Made by a program: the position numbers and the translations under genes. A stretch of DNA of 45,085 nt from Croceibacterium_A sp044506885 (lineage in GTDB: Bacteria; Pseudomonadota; Alphaproteobacteria; Sphingomonadales; Sphingomonadaceae). The notes under the pieces are model-generated. The model saw nothing but the letters and a program-made list of their open reading frames with translations, was not told the origin of the DNA and searched no databases. Below, in pieces: positions 1 through 7,454 of the stretch; the stretch's first letter is position 1, and each line of letters begins with the position of its first letter. Location: assembly GCA_044506885.1 (NCBI GenBank), contig JBIQKC010000026.1, positions 1 through 45,085 on the forward strand, in the 5' to 3' direction.

Positions 1-1806
1 GACCGCGGCGGCGTGGTCATCGAGCCGTGGCTGACCGACCAGTGGTACGTCGACGCCGAAACCCTCGCCCAGCCGCCGATGCAGGCGGTGCGCGACCGGC
101 GGATCGAGATCGTACCGAAGTCCTGGGAAAAGACCTTCTTCAACTGGATGGAGAACATCCAGCCGTGGTGCGTCAGCCGCCAGCTCTGGTGGGGGCACCG
201 GATTCCGGCGTGGTACGACGAAGACGGTGGCTGCTACGTCGCCGAAACCGAAGAAGCCGCACAGGCGCTCGCCGGCAACAGGAAGCTGACGCGCGACGAA
301 GACGTCCTCGACACCTGGTTCTCCTCCGCCCTCTGGCCCTTCGCCACGCTGGGCTGGCCGGATGAAAAGCCCTCTCCCCTTCAGGGGAGAGGGTTGGGAG
401 AGGGGCCTGTCTCCTCCATTTCCGGCAGCGACAGCCCCCGCCCCCCGACCCCCTCCCCTGAAGGGGAGGGGGAGTCCCTCCTCGCCCGCCACTACCCCAA
501 CGACCTGCTCATCTCCGGCTTCGACATCCTGTTCTTCTGGGACGCGCGCATGGCGATGCAGGGGATGCATTTCATGGGCGATGTTCCGTGGAAGCGCTTG
601 TATCTCCACGGCCTCGTGCGCGCGGCGGACGGGCAGAAGATGTCCAAGTCCAAGGGCAACGTGGTCGATCCGCTGGGCCTGATCGACACATACGGCGCGG
701 ATGCGCTGCGTTTCTTCATGGCGGCGATGGAAAGCCAGGGCCGCGACGTGAAGATGGACGAGAGCCGCGTCGAGGGATACCGCAACTTCGCCACCAAGCT
801 GTGGAACGCCGCCCGCTTCTGCCAGGCCAACGGCATCGGCGCGAGCCGGTCGCTTGCCGCGCCTTCCGCGACATCGGCGGTAAACCGCTGGATCATCGGC
901 GAAGTCGTCGAAACGCTGGCCGAGCTGGACAAGGCCATGGCCGACCTGCGCTTCGACGCCGCCGCCAACGCCATCTACCAGTTCGCCTGGGGTACGTTCT
1001 GCGACTGGTACCTGGAGCTGATAAAGCCGGTCCTTTCCGAAAAGCCCTCTCCCCTTCAGGGGAGAGGGTTGGGAGAGGGGAATGTCACCAGCGCTCCGGA
1101 CAGCCCTCGCCCCCCGATCCCCTCCCCTGGAAGCGAAGCTGAGCCGGAGGCTCAACGGGAGGGGGAGCTGGCCGCAGAAACCCGCGCTGTCGCCGGCTGG
1201 GTGCTCGATCAGATCCTCGTCATGCTGCACCCGTTCATGCCCTTCGTCACCGAGGAGCTGTGGCACGCACAGGGAACGCGGCCTTACGAACTGATCCTCG
1301 CAAAGTGGCCGCAGCCGCGGGCCGCCGTCGATGCCGGGGCCAAGGCGGAGGTCGACTGGCTGATCGCGCTCACCTCCGGCATCCGCGCCGCCAAGAACGA
1401 ACTCGGTATCGCCCCCGGCGCGAAGCTCGACGCCTTCGTCGAGAACGCCAGCGCCACCGCGCGCAAGGTGATCGAAGGCAGCGGCGCGGCGGTCGAACGG
1501 CTCGCCCGCCTGTCGTCGATCGCGCAGGGCCCCGCGCCCGCCGGCGCGGCGATGCAGGTCGGCGTGGGGGAAGACAGCTTCGTCGTCCCGCTCGAAGGCG
1601 TGATAGACATCGCCGCCGAAAAGGCCCGCCTCGCCAAAGCCCGCGACGCCTCGCTGAAGGAACGCGACACCCTCGCCAAACGGCTCGAAAACCCCGCCTT
1701 CGTCGAAAAGGCCAAACCCGAAGCGGTCGACAAGGCCCGCGCCGACCACGCCCACCACGCGGCCGAAGCCGAACGGCTGGAGGCGGCGCTGGCAAGGTTG
1801 GGGTAA
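1..1806 (+). CDS. valS: Valine--tRNA ligase, C-terminal part (5' end outside window)
   Basis: Class I aminoacyl-tRNA synthetase that charges tRNA-Val in the cytoplasm. The frame is open from base 1, so the true start and the HIGH motif lie upstream; about 600 residues are visible of a protein usually near 900. Seen here are the C-terminal part of the catalytic core with the KMSKS loop (637-651), the anticodon-binding helical domain with the LHPFMPFVTEELW block, and a C-terminal coiled coil rich in Ala, Lys, Arg and Glu, as in ValRS. Two stretches alien to the family, both opening with EKPSPLQGRGLGEG, interrupt the protein at 364-474 and 1039-1166. They are palindromic repeats translated in frame and look tolerated, since the family sequence resumes in phase after each. 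Ends with TAA. Confidence 0.96.
   Translation, partial: DRGGVVIEPWLTDQWYVDAETLAQPPMQAVRDRRIEIVPKSWEKTFFNWMENIQPWCVSRQLWWGHRIPAWYDEDGGCYVAETEEAAQALAGNRKLTRDEDVLDTWFSSALWPFATLGWPDEKPSPLQGRGLGEGPVSSISGSDSPRPPTPSPEGEGESLLARHYPNDLLISGFDILFFWDARMAMQGMHFMGDVPWKRLYLHGLVRAADGQKMSKSKGNVVDPLGLIDTYGADALRFFMAAMESQGRDVKMDESRVEGYRNFATKLWNAARFCQANGIGASRSLAAPSATSAVNRWIIGEVVETLAELDKAMADLRFDAAANAIYQFAWGTFCDWYLELIKPVLSEKPSPLQGRGLGEGNVTSAPDSPRPPIPSPGSEAEPEAQREGELAAETRAVAGWVLDQILVMLHPFMPFVTEELWHAQGTRPYELILAKWPQPRAAVDAGAKAEVDWLIALTSGIRAAKNELGIAPGAKLDAFVENASATARKVIEGSGAAVERLARLSSIAQGPAPAGAAMQVGVGEDSFVVPLEGVIDIAAEKARLAKARDASLKERDTLAKRLENPAFVEKAKPEAVDKARADHAHHAAEAERLEAALARLG
364..474. repeat. Palindromic repeat, copy 1, inside valS in frame
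   Basis: About 111 bp (37 codons) made of two GC-rich palindromic arms: a left arm with CTCTCCCCTTCAGGGGAGAG followed by GTTGGGAGAGGGG, and a right arm with CTCCCCTGAAGGGGAGGGGG. Its first 40 or so bases are identical to those of copy 2 at 1039. It sits between the WPDE and LLARHYPND segments of ValRS, which are adjacent or nearly so in ordinary family members. The insert keeps the reading frame and has no stop codon in that frame. Confidence 0.85.
1039..1166. repeat. Palindromic repeat, copy 2, inside valS in frame
   Basis: Second copy of the same element. The left half repeats copy 1 (GAAAAGCCCTCTCCCCTTCA and on), while the right arm is longer: between CTCCCCTGG and CGGGAGGGGG it carries a further small inverted repeat (GCTGAGCC/GGCTCA). 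It lies between the KPVLS and AAETRAVAGW segments of ValRS, in a connecting region of the helical domain. Again the frame is kept. Confidence 0.83.
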
Positions 1807-1826
1807 TCTCCCCCTTTCCCCTTTTT

Positions 1827-1985
1827 CGTCGCCCTGAACTTGTTTCAGGCCCCATTGTGCCGCTTTGACCGAAGCTTGCCGATCAAACGCAGCCATGCGG
1901 TTGGCTTTGCTCGAGAGTCGAGGGTTCGGTGCTGGCTGACGAATGGCTCCTGAAACAAGTTCAGGATGACAAGGAAGGACGACGA
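1827..1985. repeat. Inverted-repeat element with CCTGAA..TTCAGG ends
   Basis: CCTGAACTTGTTTCAGG at 1833-1849 is repeated as its reverse complement CCTGAAACAAGTTCAGG at 1949-1965, and each is itself a near-palindrome. Flanks extend the pairing loosely (TTCGTCG and CGACGAA). The inner 100 bp codes for nothing recognisable. It looks like a non-coding dispersed repeat, but only this copy is in the window. Confidence 0.7.
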
Positions 1986-2092
1986 AGCGCACCCTCATGC
2001 GATCGCCCGCCCGCCCCAAAAACACCTTTCCTACAGCGCCCCCTTTCCGGCAAGGCCCGGCGATGAACACGGCGCGGCCCACCACCCCTTCT

Positions 2093-2239
2093 TTCGTCAT
2101 CCCCGCGCACGCCGTCGTCGTCCCCGCGCATACCTTCGTCATCCCCGCGAACGCGGGAACCCAGTTGCGTTTTGCGCCGCCAGGGAGAATCGACCCGGTT
2201 CCCGCTCCTGAACTCGTCGAAGGGGCGGGAATGACGAAG
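2093..2239. repeat. Repeat with CTTCGTCATCCCCGC ends and tandem half-copies
   Basis: CTTCGTCATCCCCGC at 2134-2148 pairs with GCGGGAATGACGAAG at 2225-2239. Two further degenerate copies of the left end lie just before it, at about 2093 and 2115, giving three in tandem. Between the ends are GCGAACGCGGGAACC and a GAACTCGTCGAAGGGGCGGG segment. Non-coding dispersed repeat by appearance. Confidence 0.65.
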
Positions 2240-2362
2240 CGGGGAGCTCGCAATGGCGAAGGGATGGGATTCAAACCGACCCGTTATTTTTTTCCATGCG
2301 CCGCGCGCAATTCGTCGCCCGCACAAAAATCCGGCGTTCTCAATTCGTTGCGCCGTATCTGT

Positions 2363-2394
2363 GAGGGTTACACGGTGTCGCTTGTGTCACCCTC
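2363..2394 (+). promoter_or_regulatory. Hairpin in the presumed 5' leader of queE
   Basis: GAGGGT at 2363-2368 and ACAC at 2370-2373 pair with GTGT at 2384-2387 and ACCCTC at 2389-2394. This gives a 10-bp stem with single opposed unpaired bases and a 10-nt loop. It ends 12 nt before the queE ATG, where a ribosome site would lie, and no clear Shine-Dalgarno is seen. A role in control of translation is possible. It does not resemble a preQ1 riboswitch that I can recognise. Confidence 0.45.
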
Positions 2395-2406
2395 GTCGGG
2401 CGCGCC

Positions 2407-3153
2407 ATGCCCCTAGTCCTCGCCGCCACCACCCCCGGCGAGCCGGAGATCTTCGCCTCGCTCCAGGGCGAGGGCCCCTCGCAGGGCAAGCCCTGCGCTT
2501 TCGTGCGCCTGTCGCGCTGCAACCTCGCCTGCCGCTGGTGCGATACGCCCTACACCTGGCATTTCACCGGCGACAATCGCCCGCATCGCGGCGGCGAGAC
2601 ATACGATCGGGCGGAAAACCAGCTCACGCTCGGCGAGGAAGACACGGCCGCCCGCATCGCCGCGCTCGGCATGCCGCGCCTCGTCGTCACGGGCGGGGAA
2701 CCGCTGCTCCAGGCCCCCGCCCTCGCCCGGATGCTGGCCCACCTGCCGGCCCTGCTGCCGCCGATGGCGATCGAGGTGGAAACCAACGGCACGGTCGCCC
2801 CGCACCCTGCGCTCGACGCGCTCGTCGGCCAGTACAACGTCAGCCCCAAGCTCGCCCATTCGGGCAATCCGGCGGATCTGGCGCTGCCCCCCGAACGCCT
2901 CGCCCACTGGGCCGCCGAACCCCGCGCGATTCTGAAGTTCGTGATCGCGGAACCGGGCGACGTTGCCGAAGTCCTCGCGCTGATGGACCGCTTCGCCATT
3001 CCCGCGGGGCGCGTGTGGCTGATGGCGGAGGGCGTCGACGCCGCCACTCTCGCGGCGCGCGAACGCTGGCTGGCGCCGCTCTGTCTCGATCACAATTTGA
3101 CTTTGTCCAAACGATTGCACATCGAACTTTTCGGGGATGCGAGGGGGACCTGA
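2407..3153 (+). CDS. queE: 7-carboxy-7-deazaguanine synthase (QueE)
   Basis: Radical SAM enzyme that converts 6-carboxytetrahydropterin to 7-carboxy-7-deazaguanine on the path to queuosine in tRNA. 248 residues, normal for the family. The N-terminal EIFASLQGEGP segment and the cluster motif CNLACRWCDT (CX3CX2C) bind the 4Fe-4S cluster. VVTGGEPLLQ and IEVETNGT follow in the usual order, and YNVSPKLAHSG and KFVIAEP further on. The start is the ATG at 2407, just after a leader hairpin. Other que genes are not in the window. The MATE gene follows after 7 nt. Confidence 0.95.
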   Translation: MPLVLAATTPGEPEIFASLQGEGPSQGKPCAFVRLSRCNLACRWCDTPYTWHFTGDNRPHRGGETYDRAENQLTLGEEDTAARIAALGMPRLVVTGGEPLLQAPALARMLAHLPALLPPMAIEVETNGTVAPHPALDALVGQYNVSPKLAHSGNPADLALPPERLAHWAAEPRAILKFVIAEPGDVAEVLALMDRFAIPAGRVWLMAEGVDAATLAARERWLAPLCLDHNLTLSKRLHIELFGDARGT

Positions 3154-3160
3154 AAGCTCG

Positions 3161-4612
3161 ATGTCACAAGCCGCTTCCGCACCCTTCAAGGGCGACCTCA
3201 CGCAGGGGCCCATCCTCAAGACGCTGCTGCTGTTCAGCATCCCGACGCTGGCCAGCAACATTCTGCAATCGCTCAACGGCACGATCAACTCGATCTGGGT
3301 CGGCCGCCTGATCGGCGAGGAAGCGCTGGCCGCCACCGTCAACGCCAACATCATCATGTTCCTCGTCTCCGCCGCCGCATTCGGCTTCGGCATGGCGGGC
3401 ACGGTCAAGATCGGCCAGCGCTACGGCGCGCGCAACATCGACGGCGCGCGGCGGACCTTCGGCACGGCGGTCGGGTTCTGTTTCCTCGTCGCGCTGGTCA
3501 TCGCAGCGGCCGGATGGATCTTCGCTCCCCTGCTGCTCGACGCTCTCGCCACGCCGGGCGAGGCATGGGGGATGGCGCTCGGCTATCTTCGGATGATCTT
3601 CGTCGCGATGCCGGTGGTCATGGTCTCGATCATCCTCTCGATGGGCCTGCGCGGCGCCGGCGACGCGCGCACGCCGCTGATCTTCATGAGCCTGACCGTG
3701 GTGCTCGACATCGTGCTCAACCCGCTGTTCATCACCGGCTGGGGCCCGTTCCCCGAGCTTGGCATCGTCGGCTCGGCGCTCAGCATGGTCATCGCCGCCG
3801 TGGTCGCGTTCATCGCCATGGCGGCCTACGTTTACGCCAAGGACCTGCCGCTGCGCCTGCGCGGGGCGGAACTGGCCTACCTGATCCCGGACCGCGAGGA
3901 ACTGCGCTATATCGTCTCCAAGGGCCTGCCGATGGGCGCGCAGATGCTCGTGATGAGCGCGGCCGGCATCATCGTCGTCGGCCTCGTCAACCGCGAAGGC
4001 CTGCTGACGACCGCCGCCTATGGCGCGGCGATGCAGCTTTTCAACTATATCCAGATGCCCGCCATGGCCATCGGCGGCGCGGTCAGCGCCATCGCCGCGC
4101 AATATATCGGCGCGCGCAAGTGGGGCGCGCTGGAAGACGTGACCCGCGCCGGGGTGTGGATCAACTTCGCCATGACCGGGGCGCTCACCGTGCTCCTGGT
4201 CATGTTCGACCGCCCCGCGCTGGCGCTGTTCCTCGGGCCGGACAGCCCGGCCGTGCCGCTCGCCCGCCACATCCAGTGGCTGGCGAGCTGGAACTTCATC
4301 TTCTTCGGCGTGACCATGGTCATGACCGCCACCATGCGCGCCGGCGGGGCGGTGTGGACTCCGCTGGCGATCCTCACGGTATCGCTGTTTCCGGTGCGGC
4401 TCGGCTTCTACTACCTGACCTACGACTGGCTCGGCGCGGATGCGATCTGGCTCTCGTTCCCGGTCGCCGCCTTCTCCGCACTGCTGATGGCGTGGTGGGC
4501 CTATCGCTACACCGGCTGGCGCGACAGCGCGCGCGCCGAAAGCGAGGCCGAGGCAATGGAGCAGGCCCACGCCGACGGCCAGCCGGCGGGTCGCATGATG
4601 CCGGACCTTTGA
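3161..4612 (+). CDS. MATE family multidrug exporter
   Basis: Twelve-helix inner-membrane antiporter of the multidrug and toxin extrusion family (NorM/DinF type), about 483 residues. Two homologous halves of six hydrophobic segments are visible, beginning LKTLLLFSIPTLASNILQS and, in the second half, ISKGLPMGAQMLVMSAAG-like sequence; the GLRGAGDARTP loop after the fourth to fifth helix is typical. I chose the ATG at 3161 (MSQAASAPF) because GAGGGGG lies about 12 nt upstream and this start clears queE. An ATG at 3137 would overlap queE by 17 nt. Substrate is unknown. Probably cotranscribed with queE. Confidence 0.9.
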   Translation: MSQAASAPFKGDLTQGPILKTLLLFSIPTLASNILQSLNGTINSIWVGRLIGEEALAATVNANIIMFLVSAAAFGFGMAGTVKIGQRYGARNIDGARRTFGTAVGFCFLVALVIAAAGWIFAPLLLDALATPGEAWGMALGYLRMIFVAMPVVMVSIILSMGLRGAGDARTPLIFMSLTVVLDIVLNPLFITGWGPFPELGIVGSALSMVIAAVVAFIAMAAYVYAKDLPLRLRGAELAYLIPDREELRYIVSKGLPMGAQMLVMSAAGIIVVGLVNREGLLTTAAYGAAMQLFNYIQMPAMAIGGAVSAIAAQYIGARKWGALEDVTRAGVWINFAMTGALTVLLVMFDRPALALFLGPDSPAVPLARHIQWLASWNFIFFGVTMVMTATMRAGGAVWTPLAILTVSLFPVRLGFYYLTYDWLGADAIWLSFPVAAFSALLMAWWAYRYTGWRDSARAESEAEAMEQAHADGQPAGRMMPDL

Positions 4613-4656
4613 AGGCCATTTCCGCCCCGCCCTCGCGGCGGTAGGATCGCGTCGCC

Positions 4657-5778
4657 ATGCCCGCGTCCGGTCCCGACGATAGCGGCGGCGATGCCGCCGG
4701 CCTGCGCAAGATCATCCATGTCGACATGGATGCCTTCTTCGCCAGCGTCGAACAGCGGGACTTTCCGGAACTGCGCGGCAAGCCAGTGGCGGTCGGCGGG
4801 TCGAGCGCGCGCGGCGTGGTCGCGGCGGCGAGCTACGAGGCGAGGCTGTTCGGCGTCCGCTCGGCCATGCCCTCGCTCACCGCGAAGCGCCTGTGCCCGG
4901 ACCTCATCTTCCGCAAGGGCCGCTTCGACGCCTACCGCGAGGTGTCGCGGCAGATCCGCGCCATCTTCCGCGACTTCACCCCGCTGGTCGAACCGCTCAG
5001 CCTCGACGAAGCCTATCTCGACGTGACGGAGGACCTGCCCGGCATCGGCTCCGCCACCCGCATCGCCGAACTGATCCGCAAACGCATCCGCGAGGAAACG
5101 CAGCTCACCGCCAGCGCCGGGGTCAGCTACAACAAGTTCCTCGCCAAGCTCGCCAGCGACCACAACAAGCCCGATGGCCTGTGCATCGTCCGTCCCGGCG
5201 AGGGGGCGGCCTTTGTCCGCGAACTGCCCATCCGCCGCTTCCACGGCGTCGGCCCGCGCGGGGCGCAGAAGATGGCGAAGCTCGGCATCGAAACCGGCGC
5301 CGACCTCGCGGCGAAGGACGTCGCCTGGCTGCGCGCGCAGTTCGGCGGCTTCGGCGAATACCTCTATCTCGCGGCCCGCGGCATCGACCTGCGCCCGGTG
5401 CGCGCCGATCGCATCCGCAAGTCGATCGGCGGCGAGCGCACATTCCATGAAGACCTCTCCAGCGGCTCGGCGCTGCGCGAGGCGCTCGACCGGATCGTCG
5501 ACATCGTCTGGGACCGGATCGCCGAAACGGAGGCGCGCGGGCGCACCGTCACGCTGAAGATGAAGTACACCGACTTCCGCATCTCCACCCGCGCCCGCTC
5601 GCTGCCGCATCCGGTCGCCGGCAAGGCGGAGTTCGCGCGCCTCGCCAATGCGCTGCTCGAAGAACAGCTGCCGCTGCCGCTGCCGATCCGCCTGATGGGC
5701 CTGACGCTCGGTTCGCTCGAAGGCGCGGAGGAACGGCAGCCCCCGCCCGGTGCCGACGCGCAGCTCTCGCTGCTATAG
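4657..5778 (+). CDS. dinB: DNA polymerase IV (Y-family)
   Basis: Error-prone lesion-bypass DNA polymerase, 373 residues. The palm motif IHVDMDAFFASVEQ near residue 20 holds the first catalytic Asp, and SLDEAYLDVT holds the second Asp-Glu pair. GVSYNKFLAKLASDHNKPDG, the helix-hairpin-helix stretch (FHGVGPRGAQKMAKLGI) and the little-finger domain follow. It ends in LSLL, so a clamp-binding motif may be the ADAQLSLL tail. No LexA-type operator was seen in the 44 nt before the start. Its TAG overlaps the TAG of the convergent Nudix gene in a CTATAG palindrome. Confidence 0.95.
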   Translation: MPASGPDDSGGDAAGLRKIIHVDMDAFFASVEQRDFPELRGKPVAVGGSSARGVVAAASYEARLFGVRSAMPSLTAKRLCPDLIFRKGRFDAYREVSRQIRAIFRDFTPLVEPLSLDEAYLDVTEDLPGIGSATRIAELIRKRIREETQLTASAGVSYNKFLAKLASDHNKPDGLCIVRPGEGAAFVRELPIRRFHGVGPRGAQKMAKLGIETGADLAAKDVAWLRAQFGGFGEYLYLAARGIDLRPVRADRIRKSIGGERTFHEDLSSGSALREALDRIVDIVWDRIAETEARGRTVTLKMKYTDFRISTRARSLPHPVAGKAEFARLANALLEEQLPLPLPIRLMGLTLGSLEGAEERQPPPGADAQLSLL

Positions 5779-6240
5779 CGCGCCGCGCGCCAGCCCGACC
5801 CGATGCTCGACCCGGCGGTCGAGCGGGCGCGGCAGGGCGTCGTGGTCAAAAAAGCCCGCCTCCACCACCTCGCGCATGTCCACTTGCGGCTCTCCCGCCA
5901 CCCGCGCCGCGTAGAGGTGCAGCAGGTCGATCGAACCCGAGGTATCCTGCACCTTCGCTTCCAGCTCGGTCAGATCGGAGAGGCCGCAGGACAACTCCTC
6001 GCGGAACTCGCGCATCACGGCCTGCTCCGGCGCTTCGCCACGCCGCATTCCGCCGGCTGGCAGCGTCCACACGGGCGGGCCATAGGAATGGCGCACCAGC
6101 AGCACCCGCCCCTCGCCATCGAAGGCGACCACGCTCACGCTGCTGCGGCGCGGACGGCGAACGCCCCACCAGCGCCGCCGCAGCCGGTCGGCGATCCGGT
6201 AGAGCACGCGATGGAGCGGCGCGGGGATCAGGTGAAGCAC
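5773..6240 (-). CDS. Nudix hydrolase
   Basis: Pyrophosphohydrolase of the Nudix fold acting on nucleoside-diphosphate-linked compounds; substrate not predictable. 155 residues from a GTG start at 6240, which overlaps pgl by 13 nt; the longer open frame upstream is only the shadow of pgl. The Nudix box is complete: GGMRRGEAPEQAVMREFREE matches GX5EX7REUXEE. The N-terminus (RVLYRIADRLRRRWWGVRRP) is basic and aromatic, as in several sphingomonad Nudix proteins with this arrangement. Translation is probably coupled to pgl. Confidence 0.85.
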   Translation of the reverse strand: MLHLIPAPLHRVLYRIADRLRRRWWGVRRPRRSSVSVVAFDGEGRVLLVRHSYGPPVWTLPAGGMRRGEAPEQAVMREFREELSCGLSDLTELEAKVQDTSGSIDLLHLYAARVAGEPQVDMREVVEAGFFDHDALPRPLDRRVEHRVGLARGAL

Positions 6241-6848
6241 GTCACCGCCTGCCGCGCCGCGCCCAGCAGCCGCGCCACCGGCAGGTCGTTCTCGCCCTTC
6301 AGCGCCGCCTCGAACACCGCGCGCTTGTCCGCGCCTCGAATGACGAACACGATCTCGTCGCAATCGAGCAGCGCCGGTATGGTCAGCGTCACGCGCGGAA
6401 AGGGCGCTTCGGCCGGCAAGGGATCTGGCGTCAGCCAGCGCACGCGCTGCGGATCGTCGGCCTGCGGATCGGCGCTCGGGAACAACGACGCGATGTGCCC
6501 GTCGCCGCCCATCCCCAGCCATACCAGCGCGAAATGGGGCGGCGGCTCCCCTCCGTCCAACGGCGCCACCCGCGCGCCCGCCGGTTGCAGCAGCGCGCGG
6601 ATCTTGCCGACATTGCTCGCCGGGTGGTCTTCGGGAACCTCGCGGTCGTCCCCCGGCCACACGACGATGCGATCCCAGTCGAGTCGCATCCCGGCGAGCT
6701 GCGCCAGTATCGGAAACGGCGTCGAGCCGCCCGGAACGGCAATCGCTACGACACCATCGGTCGCGCCCAAAGCCCGAGCCAACCGCCCGTGCAGCCAGCC
6801 GGCGATGTGCTCGTCGCTCGCCGATTCGACAAATGTCACGTCCGCCAT
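6228..6848 (-). CDS. pgl: 6-phosphogluconolactonase
   Basis: Hydrolyses 6-phosphogluconolactone in the pentose-phosphate or Entner-Doudoroff route; cytoplasmic. 206 residues, slightly short for the SugarP-isomerase-like family. Visible family blocks are VPGGSTPFPILAQL, DRIVVWPGDDREVPEDHPASN and LGMGGDGHIASLFP, and the late RVTLTIPALLDCDEIVFVIRG. No zwf or edd neighbours are here. It shares its 3' end with the start of the Nudix gene. Confidence 0.88.
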   Translation of the reverse strand: MADVTFVESASDEHIAGWLHGRLARALGATDGVVAIAVPGGSTPFPILAQLAGMRLDWDRIVVWPGDDREVPEDHPASNVGKIRALLQPAGARVAPLDGGEPPPHFALVWLGMGGDGHIASLFPSADPQADDPQRVRWLTPDPLPAEAPFPRVTLTIPALLDCDEIVFVIRGADKRAVFEAALKGENDLPVARLLGAARQAVTCFT

Positions 6849-6894
6849 GGCGGCGACACTAGGAGCTATCCCCCTCCAGGGAAATCGCCCGCGC

Positions 6895-7356
6895 TTACTT
6901 CAGCACCTGCGACAGGAACCACACCCGCTCCTCGGCCTGGTCGATCCAGTCGTCCACCATGCCGTTGGTCGCGTTGTCCCCGGCCGCTTCGGACGTATCC
7001 TTCACTTCCTCCAGCCGCTCGAGCAGCTTGGCGTTGTCATCGCGCAGTTCCTTGACCATCTTGTCCGCCTCCAGCGAGGTATCGTCCTCGTCGGCGATGG
7101 CGGTCGCGGCGGCGATCGAGCCGATCGAGGTCAGCGTATCGGCGTCGATCTTGCGCACCCGCTCGGCGATGGCGTCGGTCACGCCGATGATCTGCCCGGC
7201 CTGGCTGTCGAACAGCAGGTGCAGGTCATGGAAGCGCGGACCCGCCACATGCCAGTGGAAGTTCTTGGTCTTCACGTAGAGCGCCAGGTGATCCGCCAGC
7301 GCTCCGTTCAGCGCCGCCACCAGCTTGGCTTTCGAATTGTCGCCCTTGCCTGCCAT
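6895..7356 (-). CDS. Dps-like ferritin-superfamily protein
   Basis: DNA-binding and iron-storage miniferritin that protects DNA against peroxide, 153 residues. The inter-subunit iron site is visible: NFHWHVAGPRFHDLHLLFDSQ, with His, His and Asp in place, but Asp-Ser where many members have Glu. The N-terminal basic tail (MAGKGDNSKAK) is short. The ATG at 7356 follows AAGGAAAGGGG at a good distance; an in-frame start at 7395 would lie ahead of that site. A possible EcfG-type general-stress promoter lies upstream (7394-7419). Confidence 0.88.
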   Translation of the reverse strand: MAGKGDNSKAKLVAALNGALADHLALYVKTKNFHWHVAGPRFHDLHLLFDSQAGQIIGVTDAIAERVRKIDADTLTSIGSIAAATAIADEDDTSLEADKMVKELRDDNAKLLERLEEVKDTSEAAGDNATNGMVDDWIDQAEERVWFLSQVLK

Positions 7357-7393
7357 GTCGTGAGCCCCTTTCCTTGAATGTAGTCGCCCCATC

Positions 7394-7419
7394 AACGGAG
7401 CTTCGCCCGGTCGGTTTCC
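7394..7419 (-). promoter_or_regulatory. Candidate EcfG (general stress) promoter for the Dps gene
   Basis: On the minus strand, GGAAAC (7419-7414) and CGTT (7397-7394) are separated by 16 nt. This resembles the alphaproteobacterial EcfG consensus GGAAC-N16/17-CGTT, with one extra A in the -35. Transcription would start near 7388, about 30 nt before the ATG and leaving room for the ribosome site. Dps genes are frequent EcfG targets. Sequence match only. Confidence 0.45.
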
Positions 7420-7454
7420 CGCACTTTGCGTCTATGAGTAATCGACGCCCTCGA

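Larger units (their letters stand above)
1807..2406. other. Gene-free 600-bp gap filled with short inverted repeats
   Basis: No convincing gene is seen. Open frames here have no family resemblance and repeat-derived composition. The gap holds two separate inverted-repeat elements (1827-1985 and 2093-2239) and a hairpin just before queE (2363-2394). Such repeats are common in intergenic DNA of sphingomonads; whether any acts as a valS terminator is not clear from sequence. Confidence 0.7.

Noticed and set aside
2093..2239. Short tandem CATCCCCGCG copies as a CRISPR-like array
   Set aside because: Only three imperfect copies with spacers under 10 bp and no cas genes; they are part of an inverted-repeat element.
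4613..4656. Possible SOS operator before dinB
   Set aside because: No GTTC-N7-GTTC or CTG-N10-CAG arrangement is present in the gap.
5803..7377. 524-codon plus-strand frame over the Nudix, pgl and Dps genes
   Set aside because: Shadow of three well-recognised minus-strand genes; no domain is visible in its translation.
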